Origin: CAYNSB01 sp964399625
GTDB lineage: Bacteria; Planctomycetota; Phycisphaerae; Phycisphaerales; UBA1924
DNA length: 64,000 nucleotides
NCBI GenBank assembly: GCA_964399625.1
Contig: CAYNSB010000006.1
Location: forward strand, 26,461-90,460
Reading direction: 5' to 3'
Positions 16,868 to 24,910 of the stretch are shown here, in pieces (within the stretch, counting starts at the first letter, position 1; the number at the start of each line of letters is the position of its first letter). The translations under genes and the position numbers were made by a program. The notes beneath the pieces were generated by a model. The model was given only the letters and a program-made list of their open reading frames with translations, was not told where the DNA came from and made no database searches.

Positions 16868-17305
16868 ATGCAGCGCGAGGACATGGCGGAATGGTGGCGC
16901 GAGGCGTGGAACGCGGGGCTGTGGGCCGCGCCCTGGGGCAGGGCGCTCGAGGGCCTCACGCCCGAGCAGGCGGCGTGGCGGCCCGCACCGGGCCGGCACT
17001 CGATCTGGCAGCACGTCGCGCACATGTGCTTCTGGCGGGAGGACGCCCTGGCGCGATTGGACGGCAAGCCCAAGCCGACGACGGAAGAACTTGCCACGGG
17101 CAACTTCCCGCGGCAGGGGACGATCGACGCCGCGGCGTGGCAGGCGATGCGGGATCGCTTCCGCGCGTCGCAGGAGCGGATCGCGGCGGCCCTGGCGGAC
17201 GGGCGCGACCACTCGCGCCTGCAATGGATGATCCCGCACGACTGCTACCACATGGGGCAGATCTCGCTCCTGCGGGCGCTGCAAGGGTTGGCGCCGATCG
17301 AGTAG
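16868..17305 (+). CDS. DinB-fold metal-binding protein
   Basis: 145 residues, a four-helix DinB/YfiT-type bundle. The first His is in HSIWQHVAHMCFW (about residues 40-52) and the C-terminal pair in MIPHDCYHMGQISLLR (residues 120-135), the usual three-His metal site. The family binds Ni/Zn and includes thiol transferases such as those for bacillithiol or mycothiol; many members are uncharacterised. It begins 13 bases after rmuC on the same strand, so it is probably co-transcribed with it. Confidence 0.75.
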   Translation: MQREDMAEWWREAWNAGLWAAPWGRALEGLTPEQAAWRPAPGRHSIWQHVAHMCFWREDALARLDGKPKPTTEELATGNFPRQGTIDAAAWQAMRDRFRASQERIAAALADGRDHSRLQWMIPHDCYHMGQISLLRALQGLAPIE

Positions 17306-17311
17306 CGACGC

Positions 17312-18469
17312 TCAGAGGTGGCCGCGCGCGATGGCACGCCGGCGGGCGCGAACGGCGATCGCTCCGATCACTCCCAGCAACAGGATCCACGGCAGGCCCG
17401 CGATGGCGATGCCCAGCAGACCCGCGAGCGTGTCGGCAAGCGTCTGCACGCCCCACAGGAGGCTCCGCTCGAACCCGTGACCGAGCCGCGCGAGGAACGA
17501 CTCGGAATGCACGACGATCGGCGCGTCGGGCGAGCGGATGACCACGAGCACCGTCGCCAGGTCCACGAGGCGGGATAGACGCTCGCGCTGCGCGGCGAAC
17601 TGCTCGATGCGCAGGCGAACATCGCCCAGGGCCTGACGGACCTCAAAGATCTCCTTGAGCGGCGCGTCGTGGCGCTTCTCGAGGAGCTGGAGGAGTTCGC
17701 TCTCGACGCGCTGCTCGTTGCGAAGGCGCGCCTCGACATCGACCATCTGCGTCGTGACATCCTCGCCCGAGCACTGCTCGGCGCTCACGCGTCCGAGCTC
17801 GCGCAGCCGGTTAAGCACCGCGCTCAGGCGTGACGAGGCGACGCGGAGCGTCAGCTGGGCCCGTGACGCGGGCCCGGACGACCCGGCATTGATCGAAGAA
17901 TCCTGCACGTACTCGCCCTGGGCTTCGGAGAGGAGGAGCGAGGCCTTGGCAAAGGTCGTCGTGACATCCTCGGCGACGAGTTCGAGCGTGGCCTTGCGAA
18001 TGACAGCGCGAGCAGCAGCGACGGTCGCAACCTTACTCGCCTCAGTGACAGGGGCTGAGGAATCGTCGATCAGCGTGCCACGGAAGTTGGGGTCCCACTG
18101 GGCTTGAGAAGGTGCGGACTCCCTTCCAACTCGTGCACTTCCTTCCATATCGGAGACCTTCATCGCGGCCGCGGAAGACTCAGGCGCTGAGACCGCCATC
18201 CCTCTCGCGCTCGCACGGGCCTTGCCCAGGGAGGGGATCATGACACCGACGATCGCGATGAGGGCGGCGATCGCGCCGAGAATCGTCAAAAGCTTCGGAC
18301 CGCCCACACGCGCGCGCACCAGTCGCTTCAACGGATATCGAGCAGCAATCGCGGCACTTTCGCCCGGCTGCTCGGCCTCCAGCGCCCGCTCCCACAGGCG
18401 CGCCGGCTCGCGAGCCTCGGTCAGGGCACTCAGTGCACGCTCGATCGGATCATTCAAGGCCTCGGTCAT
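17312..18469 (-). CDS. DUF4349 membrane protein, partner of ECF sigma factor
   Basis: 385 residues. A cytoplasmic head of about 65 residues precedes a membrane span (LTILGAIAALIAIVGVMIPSLGKAR). The periplasmic part holds the DUF4349 domain (AVIRKATLELVAEDVTTTFAKA ... VASSRLSAVLNRLRELG), a coiled coil, and a second membrane span near the end (LLGIAIAGLPWILLLGVIGAIAV) with a basic tail. ATG 18469 overlaps the stop of the sigma gene (ATGA), so the two are translationally coupled. The topology and coupling suggest an anti-sigma or sensor role (inference). The first span closely resembles the pseudopilin motif LLPxLxKAR of planctomycetes. Confidence 0.8.
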   Translation of the reverse strand: MTEALNDPIERALSALTEAREPARLWERALEAEQPGESAAIAARYPLKRLVRARVGGPKLLTILGAIAALIAIVGVMIPSLGKARASARGMAVSAPESSAAAMKVSDMEGSARVGRESAPSQAQWDPNFRGTLIDDSSAPVTEASKVATVAAARAVIRKATLELVAEDVTTTFAKASLLLSEAQGEYVQDSSINAGSSGPASRAQLTLRVASSRLSAVLNRLRELGRVSAEQCSGEDVTTQMVDVEARLRNEQRVESELLQLLEKRHDAPLKEIFEVRQALGDVRLRIEQFAAQRERLSRLVDLATVLVVIRSPDAPIVVHSESFLARLGHGFERSLLWGVQTLADTLAGLLGIAIAGLPWILLLGVIGAIAVRARRRAIARGHL

Positions 18470-19110
18470 GGCGTGCTCTCCCGAGATCGGGCGCGCGACA
18501 CGCTCGCACGCTCTTGCTCGCTCACACGGGAACGAAGCTCGCGCAGGGCCGTGTTCAATCGCGACTTGAGCGTGCCCACGGGGATGTCCAGAACGTCCGC
18601 AGCCTGCTCGTGCGTGAGCCCGGAGTGGTAACTCAGGAGCAGGATCATGCGTCGCTCCACGGGCAGGTGGGCGAGGGCCGCACGCACACGTTCGAGCGTC
18701 TCGGCGTCGCTTGCCGGCGAAGGAGGCGAGGCGCCCGCGTGCCCGTTGGAAGTCCCCGCGCCCTCCAACGCATCGAGCGGGCCGGCGTGACTGCGGACGC
18801 GCCGATCGTTCGCGAGCGCGTCGCGGCAGCGATTGATCGCGATGCGGTAGAGCCATGTCTTGACGGAACTCGTTCCACGGAAGGACCTCGCGTGCCGGAT
18901 CACTCGCACCCAGACCTCCTGGATCGCGTCGCGAGCGCGATCGCCACCGCCAGGGCCGGCGAGCAGGGCGCTCGCAAGCCCCAGCAGCGCCGCCTCGTGC
19001 CGCTCGGCGAGACGGCCGAGGGCCCCGCGATCCCCGCGCGCAAAGGCGGCCAAGAGCGATTCGTCGCTCTCCGGGGAAGACGCTCCGGCGATGGTCGGGT
19101 CGGCGGTCAT
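18466..19110 (-). CDS. ECF-family RNA polymerase sigma factor
   Basis: 214 residues. Region 2 shows DAIQEVWVRVIRHARSFRGTSSVKTWLYRIAINRCRD in pieces about residues 65-105. A Gly/Ala/Pro-rich linker follows, then region 4 with LPVERRMILLLSYHSGLTHEQAADVL and DIPVGTLKSRLNTALREL. It is a typical short extracytoplasmic-function sigma. ATG 19110 is chosen, though an in-frame GTG at 19194 would add 28 residues; neither has a strong ribosome site. The downstream gene overlaps by four bases and encodes the membrane partner. Confidence 0.9.
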   Translation of the reverse strand: MTADPTIAGASSPESDESLLAAFARGDRGALGRLAERHEAALLGLASALLAGPGGGDRARDAIQEVWVRVIRHARSFRGTSSVKTWLYRIAINRCRDALANDRRVRSHAGPLDALEGAGTSNGHAGASPPSPASDAETLERVRAALAHLPVERRMILLLSYHSGLTHEQAADVLDIPVGTLKSRLNTALRELRSRVSEQERASVSRARSRESTP

Positions 19111-19236
19111 GTCGGCACGGATTGGACCGGCCTGGAGGCGGAGCGGTTCGAGATTCGAGCGAAGAAATCTTGATTCCCGCTCGTTGATTCGCACCGCGTC
19201 TGAGCCCGGTGCCGCGAATCACTTGAATGGCCGAAT

Positions 19237-19593
19237 CTAGTGCCGATCCACGCCCGTTTTCTCGCTGGGGGGGCTGAAGAGATCGAGGATGAGCGTGTCC
19301 TCCAGGGCGTGGGCCGAGTGGGGCACGTTGGGCGGGATCTCCAGCACCTCGCCCGCGCCCAGCGTGAGCTCACGCCGGTCCTTGGAACCCTCGGCGCCGA
19401 TGCCAAAGCGTGCCCGCCCCGCGAGCACGACGACGAACTGCTCGTTCTCGTGCTGGTGCGCGGGCACGACGAAGCCCTTGGTGAGCGCGACGCGCGAGAT
19501 CATCATGTTCCGCCCGATGATCCGGCGGCGCTCGATGAGCGGCATGGGGTGGTCGGCGGGCAGGTCGTCCCAGCGGTGCGCGCGAGCGGTCAT
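19237..19593 (-). CDS. Small cupin-domain protein
   Basis: 118 residues, a single cupin barrel. Motif 1 is PAHQHENEQFVVVLAGRARF (two His and a Glu as metal ligands) and motif 2 is LGAGEVLEIPPNVPHSAHALED. No catalytic partner domain is present, so it could be a small dioxygenase, isomerase or sensor. It lies 62 bases downstream of the ftsH stop on the other side of a short gap and has its own start, so transcription unit membership is uncertain. Confidence 0.8.
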   Translation of the reverse strand: MTARAHRWDDLPADHPMPLIERRRIIGRNMMISRVALTKGFVVPAHQHENEQFVVVLAGRARFGIGAEGSKDRRELTLGAGEVLEIPPNVPHSAHALEDTLILDLFSPPSEKTGVDRH

Positions 19594-19655
19594 GGCGTGC
19601 TCCTCATGGTCGCAGGGAGCAGTGTACCACGATCCGGCCGATACTACGAATCGGT

Positions 19656-21719
19656 CTACGCGGGCGTGGGCATCGCGCCCGGGGGCAGCTCCGGCGAGGG
19701 CGCCGGGGCCGCGGGCGGGGCCTCGGGCTTCTTCTTTGCCTCGGCGCTGAGCAGCTCCGAGAGCGTGGGCTTGTCCAGCATCTCGCCCCGCATGAGGCGA
19801 TGGACCTCGTCGGCGCTGAGCGTCTCGTAGCGCAGCAGGGCCTGCGCGACGCGCTCGACCTTGTCCCAGTTCTCGAAGAGCAGGCGCTCGGCGTCGCGGT
19901 ACGCCTCGTCCACGATGCGGCGCGTCTCCTGATCGATCAGCGTCGCGGTGTCATCCGAGAACTCCTTCTCGGACATGAAGAACTCGCGCGTGTCGCTGCC
20001 CGCGTAGCGGACGAACCCGAGCTTCGCGGACATCCCCCACTCCTCGATCATGGTGCGCGCGATGCGCGTGACCTGGGCGATGTCGCCCGAGGCGCCCGAG
20101 GAGACATCGTTCATGGCGCGCTGCTCGGCGATGCGCCCGCCGCACGCGACTCGCAGGCTCGCGTTGAGCCACTTGAGCCCGTAGCCCATGCGGTCCTTCT
20201 CCGGTAGGGAGAACGTCGCGCCGCCGGTCGCGCCGCGCGGGATGATGGTGACCTTGTGCAGCGGGTCGGCGTCGGGCAGGAGGGCCTGGAGCACCGCGTG
20301 CCCCGCCTCGTGGTACGCGACGAGCTTGTTCTCGTCCTTCTCGCGGACGCGGCTCTTCTTGGCCCGCCCGAACTTGATCTTGTCCCGCGCTTCCTCGAGG
20401 TCGTCCTGCTCGACGAAGTCCTTGTTCTGCATCGTCGCGGCGATCGCCGCCTCGTTGATGATCGCGGCCAGGTCCGCGCCGCTGAACATGGGCGTGCCCC
20501 GCGCGATCCGCTCCAGGTCCACCTTGGGCCCGAGCTTCACCTTCTTGGCGTGCACGCGCAGGATCTCCAGGCGGCCCTTGAGGTCCGGGAGCGGCACGGT
20601 GATCTGGCGGTCGAAGCGGCCCGGACGGATGAGCGCGGGATCGAGCACGTCGTTGCGGTTGGTCGCGGCGATGACGATCACGCCGTCGCCCGTGGCGAAC
20701 CCGTCCATCTCCACGAGGATCGCGTTGAGCGTCTGCTCGCGTTCGTCGTGCCCGCCGGTGGTGAAGCCCCCGCCGCGGCGACGCCCGACGGCGTCGATCT
20801 CATCGAGGAAGATGATGCACGGCGCGGACTCCTTGGCCTGCTTGAAGAGGTCGCGCACGCGCGAGGCGCCCACGCCCACGAACATCTCGACGAAGTCCGA
20901 GCCGGAGATGGAGAAGAAGGGGACGTCGGCCTCGCCCGCGATCGCCTTGGCGAGCAGCGTCTTGCCGCACCCGGGCTCGCCGATGAGCAGCACGCCGCGG
21001 GGGATGCGTCCGCCGAGCTTGGTGAACTTCTTGGGGTTCTTGAGGAACTCGATGATCTCGGTGACTTCCTCCTTCGCCTCGTCGATGCCCGCGACATCGG
21101 CGAAGGTGACGCCGGTCATCTCCTTGTTCATCATGCGGTGCTTGGACTTGCCGAAGTTGCCCAGCATGCCCCCGCCCATGCCCGCGCTGCGCAGCCCGCG
21201 CGAGAGGAACCAGAACACGGCGAGCAGCAGCAGCGCCGGCGCGACGACGTAGTAGAAGAACGGGATCCAGGTGGGCTGGGCCTCGGAGCGGTAGTTGCCG
21301 TTGGTGATCTTCTGCACCTCCTCGATGATCGTCTTGCTCGTGGAGGGATTGAGCTCGAGGACGACGGGCGTCTCGGTCTTGGAGTCCGGGCCCTTCCGAC
21401 GGACGGCGATGACCGCGTTGTCGCGGATGCGCACCGAGTCGGGGGCGATGTCGCCGTTGAGGTACAGCGTCTTGAAGTCCTGGAGCGAGACGGTGTCGGA
21501 CTTGGTGATCGTGCTGAAGAGCATGAAGAGCAGCACGCCCATCAGCGCCAGCGACGCGAGGGTCATCATCGCACGCCCGCCGCCAGGGCCGGCGCCGCCC
21601 GGCTTCTTGTCGGGGTCGCCGCCGCCGGAGGAGCCCGAGTCGCGCTCGCCGCGCGACGAGGCGCCCCAGCGTGTGGGGATGATCCGGCGACGCTCGTTGT
21701 TCTCAGGCCCCTTGGGCAT
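19656..21719 (-). CDS. ftsH: ATP-dependent zinc metalloprotease FtsH
   Basis: 687 residues. A hydrophilic, Gly-rich N-tail of about 45 residues is longer than usual. Two membrane helices (MTLASLALMGVLLFMLF and WIPFFYYVVAPALLLLAVFWF) bracket the periplasmic domain. The AAA module has Walker A GEPGCGKT (about residue 245), Walker B IIFLDEIDAVG, and the second region of homology with arginine fingers RPGRFDRQI. The protease site is HEAGH (about 469-473, VAYHEAGHAV). FtsH degrades damaged membrane and selected cytosolic proteins as a hexamer. ATG 21719 is set by AAGGAAG seven bases before it; an ATG 27 bases upstream has none. Downstream of the LptE and BamD-like genes. Confidence 0.95.
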   Translation of the reverse strand: MPKGPENNERRRIIPTRWGASSRGERDSGSSGGGDPDKKPGGAGPGGGRAMMTLASLALMGVLLFMLFSTITKSDTVSLQDFKTLYLNGDIAPDSVRIRDNAVIAVRRKGPDSKTETPVVLELNPSTSKTIIEEVQKITNGNYRSEAQPTWIPFFYYVVAPALLLLAVFWFLSRGLRSAGMGGGMLGNFGKSKHRMMNKEMTGVTFADVAGIDEAKEEVTEIIEFLKNPKKFTKLGGRIPRGVLLIGEPGCGKTLLAKAIAGEADVPFFSISGSDFVEMFVGVGASRVRDLFKQAKESAPCIIFLDEIDAVGRRRGGGFTTGGHDEREQTLNAILVEMDGFATGDGVIVIAATNRNDVLDPALIRPGRFDRQITVPLPDLKGRLEILRVHAKKVKLGPKVDLERIARGTPMFSGADLAAIINEAAIAATMQNKDFVEQDDLEEARDKIKFGRAKKSRVREKDENKLVAYHEAGHAVLQALLPDADPLHKVTIIPRGATGGATFSLPEKDRMGYGLKWLNASLRVACGGRIAEQRAMNDVSSGASGDIAQVTRIARTMIEEWGMSAKLGFVRYAGSDTREFFMSEKEFSDDTATLIDQETRRIVDEAYRDAERLLFENWDKVERVAQALLRYETLSADEVHRLMRGEMLDKPTLSELLSAEAKKKPEAPPAAPAPSPELPPGAMPTPA

Positions 21720-21938
21720 CGGCTCTTCCTTCGCGTGTGCGGGCACCGTCGGTTCTTCGGCCCAGCGGGCGTGAGGATTCAGGGCACGCCGCCGCTTGAT
21801 TCATCGAAGCAACACGCGTGCCGCTCACACCAATACGGAGGCTAGGCCCCTCGCGTTCCCGATGGGGGTCTTTCAGGGGTAGACACCCGATCGGGGCCCG
21901 ACCCGCGCCCCGTCTGCCAGGTCGGCAGCGGGATCGCA

Positions 21939-22463
21939 CTACCACTCGCTGCGCATCTGATGGACGATCTTGCGCGCGAGTTCCTGGGCCACCTGCTGCT
22001 GGGCGGTCTCGAGTCGCTCACCCACGCCGCGCTGCACGACAAAGGACTCGATCGCGCGCAGATCCTTGATCGAGGCGAGGCTCTGACCGGTGCGGGCGTC
22101 GCGCCACTCGAAGTCGAGGACGACCTCCTGGGCCATCTCCTGCGTGAGCGCGGTGCGTGAGGAGGTCGTGAGCGCGCGGAGGTCGGCCGAGCGGATCACG
22201 CCCGTGAGCGTCGTTTGCGCCGCCGAAGCGTCCTGCACCACGACCATGGGCGTGGTGCGCTGGACCTCCTTGATCAGGGCGTCGGTCAGATCGAACTCGA
22301 TGCCCTTGAAGAAGGTCTGGTTGTCAAAGACAGGCACGCTCACGGTGCGCACCTGACGCGGGAACGTGGACCGGAACGAGTACCCGCGCGCCGGGTCCGA
22401 CGAGCACGCGCCGATCGCACCGGCGAGCACGACGAACGCGAGCGAGATCGCGCGGCGCGTCAC
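21939..22463 (-). CDS. lptE: LptE-family LPS-assembly lipoprotein
   Basis: 174 residues. Signal peptide with lipobox IGAC at residue 20. The start of the mature part, GYSFRSTFPRQVRTVSVPVFDNQTFFKGIEFDLTDALIKE in pieces, is the hallmark of LptE/RlpB-like proteins (Y-x-F, then V-x-V-P-x-F-x-N-x-T and a helix). The end is an amphipathic helix (QVAQELARKIVHQM). LptE plugs the LptD barrel that delivers lipopolysaccharide to the outer membrane. The start overlaps the stop of the BamD-like gene by four bases. Confidence 0.85.
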   Translation of the reverse strand: MTRRAISLAFVVLAGAIGACSSDPARGYSFRSTFPRQVRTVSVPVFDNQTFFKGIEFDLTDALIKEVQRTTPMVVVQDASAAQTTLTGVIRSADLRALTTSSRTALTQEMAQEVVLDFEWRDARTGQSLASIKDLRAIESFVVQRGVGERLETAQQQVAQELARKIVHQMRSEW

Positions 22464-23512
22464 GGCTTGCGCTCCACGGGGGTCCGCTCATTCGTGGGGC
22501 GGTCCGTTGTCGGGTGCTCCGTGGAACTCGGTGCATCCGGCGGGGCCCCGCCGGCGCCGTCCGACGTGGACCAGCCGCGCTCCTTCATGAGCCGCAACGC
22601 GTCGCGGGCGCTGAGCGTCGTGGGAAACCGCTCGACCACCCGGCGCAGGCACGCGCGGGCCGAGACCGGGTCGGAACGCTTGAGGTACCACGCCGAGCGC
22701 TCCATGAGCTGCGCGGCCTGGGACTCGTCGATCTTGGCGAGCAGCGCGTCGGTGAGCCCCGCGGAGCGCGCGCCCTCGGGGTCCCGGTTGGCGTAGTCCT
22801 CGATGAGCACGCGCGCGTCCACCAGCCCCGCGGTGTCGTAGTTGGGGCCCTTGTAGCGCCCGATGCTGGCGTAGATCCGGCGCAGACGGGCGTTGTCGAT
22901 GTGCGGGCCCTTGGGGAAGTTCGTCGTGTAGATCTCGTAGGCGTCCGAGGCGGCCATCAGGTCGCGCTGGCGGTAGTAGTAGTCCGCGAGCTCGATGCAG
23001 GCGCGCTCGGCGAGCGCGGTGCCGGGCATTCGCTCCTGGACGCGCACGAGCAGCTCCTCGCCGATGTCGTACGCGGGCACAATGCGGAGCCCGAGCCAGC
23101 GCTTGTGGAGCCCGTTGAGGTAGCGGAGGGCGATGTCGAGCTCGCGGGCGATGGCCCGCGAGAACTCCTCGGTGCCCGCGTAGTTGAGCGCGAGCTCCTC
23201 GTAGTCGTACAGGGCGTTGTACTCGTCGCCCCGCGCGGTGCGCGCGTCGCCCCGGATCAGGTACGCCTGGGGCAGGAGCGGGCTCTGGGTCGATTGGTTC
23301 TTCTCGATCCAGTCGTCGAGGATCGAGGCGGCGAGCGAGGGCTTGTCGTCGGCGAGCGCCTGGCGCGCCCGGGCGATCGTCTCCTCGTCGGGCGAGCGGG
23401 GCGCGGCAGCGGCCGCGGGCTGCCACTGCCCCTTGTCGTCCAGTCGGTACTCCTGTTGGGCGAGCGCCGCGCTGGACAGCGCAATCGCCACGATGGGAAC
23501 GAGCCGCTTCAT
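22460..23512 (-). CDS. BamD/YbgF-like TPR outer-membrane assembly protein
   Basis: 350 residues. Signal peptide (VPIVAIALSSAALA) with no lipobox Cys, so it is periplasmic rather than lipidated. Tetratricopeptide-like helical pairs follow: YLIRGDARTARGDEYNALYDYEELALNY, CIELADYYYRQRDLMAASDAYEIYTTNFP and later SARACLRRVVERFPTTLSARDAL. This spacing is that of BamD/CpoB-type repeats. The C-terminal 45 residues are Pro/Thr/Glu-rich and disordered. Overlap with lptE (ATGA) points to a shared outer-membrane biogenesis role. It may equally be a general TPR scaffold. Confidence 0.75.
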   Translation of the reverse strand: MKRLVPIVAIALSSAALAQQEYRLDDKGQWQPAAAAAPRSPDEETIARARQALADDKPSLAASILDDWIEKNQSTQSPLLPQAYLIRGDARTARGDEYNALYDYEELALNYAGTEEFSRAIARELDIALRYLNGLHKRWLGLRIVPAYDIGEELLVRVQERMPGTALAERACIELADYYYRQRDLMAASDAYEIYTTNFPKGPHIDNARLRRIYASIGRYKGPNYDTAGLVDARVLIEDYANRDPEGARSAGLTDALLAKIDESQAAQLMERSAWYLKRSDPVSARACLRRVVERFPTTLSARDALRLMKERGWSTSDGAGGAPPDAPSSTEHPTTDRPTNERTPVERKP

Positions 23513-23552
23513 CAGCGCACAGGATACCGCTCTGGCCCCACGCTCGCCCGCG

Positions 23553-24782
23553 TCACTTCTTGGAGGCCTTGAACTTCGCGAGCAGATCGGCCTCGCGCTC
23601 GGGGGACATCGTGGTCTTGGAGACGGCCTTGGCGACGTCGGGCGGAAGCGTCTTGTACCACTCGAGCGTTTCCTTCACCGTCTCGTGCACGGAACGGAAC
23701 GTGAGGCCCTTGGCGAGCGCGCGGGCGATGCTCACGCGATGGAAGCCGGCGGTCTCGCCCGTGGGCGGCACCAGCAACGGGAACTCGCCCTCCTGCACGC
23801 CCTGGGAGTTCAGCCACTCGTGCGACGCGAACGTGTACGTGGGCGAGGTGCCCGCGCCCTTCGCGCATCCCTCGAGCATCGACAGGACGTTCATCTCCTT
23901 GTCGGGGCCCGTCGCGTTGAACACGCCCGTGGTGTTGTCCTCGACGCACTTCACGCACCAGCGCGCCAGGTCGCGCACGTCGATGATCTGCACGGGATCG
24001 ACCGGGGCGCCGGGCACGAGCACCTCGCCCGCGCGCTGCGCCCGCAGGGCCCAGTACATGAACCGCGCCGAGCTGTCGCGGATGCCCACGATGAACCCCG
24101 GGCGAACGATCGTCGCACGCCCGGGCATCGCCTTCTCCACCGCGGCCTCGCACGCGGCCTTGCCCGCCCCGTAGTTGGCGAGCCCGGGCCCGAAGTCCTC
24201 CGACGCGGGGTCGCTCAGCGCCGCCAGCTCGCTCGACTCGTCCATCGGCTTGCTGTTGTCCTTGTACACCGAGATCGTCGAGATGAAGAGGTACTGGCGG
24301 ACGTTGGGCGCGAGCAGCTCGGCCGAGGCCTTGGCCATCCGCGGGAAGTACGCGGACGTGTCGATCACCGCGTCCCACTTCTTGCCCTGGAGCTGCGATA
24401 GGCCCTTGGGCGAGTTGGGGTCCTTCTCGTCGTGGCGGTTCGGGTCCGCCTTCTTCAGGTCGTCCTTCCAGTCGTCGGCGGTCTTCTCCGGGTCGCGATT
24501 GCCGTACAGGACCTCAACGCCGTCCTGCACGACGCTGGGTCGGCCCTTCTCTTTGCGCATCGTCTCGCGGAAGCCGCGATTGAACAGCGTGACCTTGTGC
24601 CCCGCGGCGATCGCCGCCTCCATGCACGCCGGCCCGAGGAAGCCGGTGCCGCCCAGGATCAGGATCCGCTGCGGCGTGGAACGCCGAGGCACTCGCCGGG
24701 CCTGGGCGCGAGAGCCCAGCGCCAGCGAGGCGCCGGCGGCGAGCGAGGTGGCAAGGAACACGCGACGGGAGGGGTGGTTCAT
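23553..24782 (-). CDS. Tat-exported NAD-dependent epimerase/dehydratase-fold protein
   Basis: 409 residues. A twin-arginine signal (SRRVFLATSLAAGASLAL) leads to an extended SDR Rossmann fold: ILILGGTGFLGPACMEAAI binds the dinucleotide. FISTISVYKDN holds the Ser/Tyr region, although the usual YxxxK appears as YGAGK (LANYGAGKAACEAAV). The middle part has an insert rich in Lys/Asp (residues about 95-125). Export by Tat makes sense because the cofactor is loaded before translocation. Substrate unknown; family members act on nucleotide sugars or act as redox sensors. Confidence 0.8.
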   Translation of the reverse strand: MNHPSRRVFLATSLAAGASLALGSRAQARRVPRRSTPQRILILGGTGFLGPACMEAAIAAGHKVTLFNRGFRETMRKEKGRPSVVQDGVEVLYGNRDPEKTADDWKDDLKKADPNRHDEKDPNSPKGLSQLQGKKWDAVIDTSAYFPRMAKASAELLAPNVRQYLFISTISVYKDNSKPMDESSELAALSDPASEDFGPGLANYGAGKAACEAAVEKAMPGRATIVRPGFIVGIRDSSARFMYWALRAQRAGEVLVPGAPVDPVQIIDVRDLARWCVKCVEDNTTGVFNATGPDKEMNVLSMLEGCAKGAGTSPTYTFASHEWLNSQGVQEGEFPLLVPPTGETAGFHRVSIARALAKGLTFRSVHETVKETLEWYKTLPPDVAKAVSKTTMSPEREADLLAKFKASKK

Positions 24783-24838
24783 GGCAGATTCCTGAGCGCC
24801 GAGGGTGCGCGGTGCGTCGTGGACCGAGCAGACAGGAT

Positions 24839-24854
24839 GCGCCGGGGCCGGCGC
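24839..24854. repeat. Inverted repeat GCGCCGG-GG-CCGGCGC, possible hairpin
   Basis: Perfect 7-bp arms around two bases, 57 bases past the stop (24911) of the leftward ADP-ribosylglycohydrolase gene and before the Tat-epimerase gene. No T-run follows on the minus strand, so it is at best a weak terminator. Confidence 0.35.
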
Positions 24855-24910
24855 TCCGTCCGAGTCCTTGCTGATCGAATCGTACTATGCGGGCACGACC
24901 CCCGCCGGGC

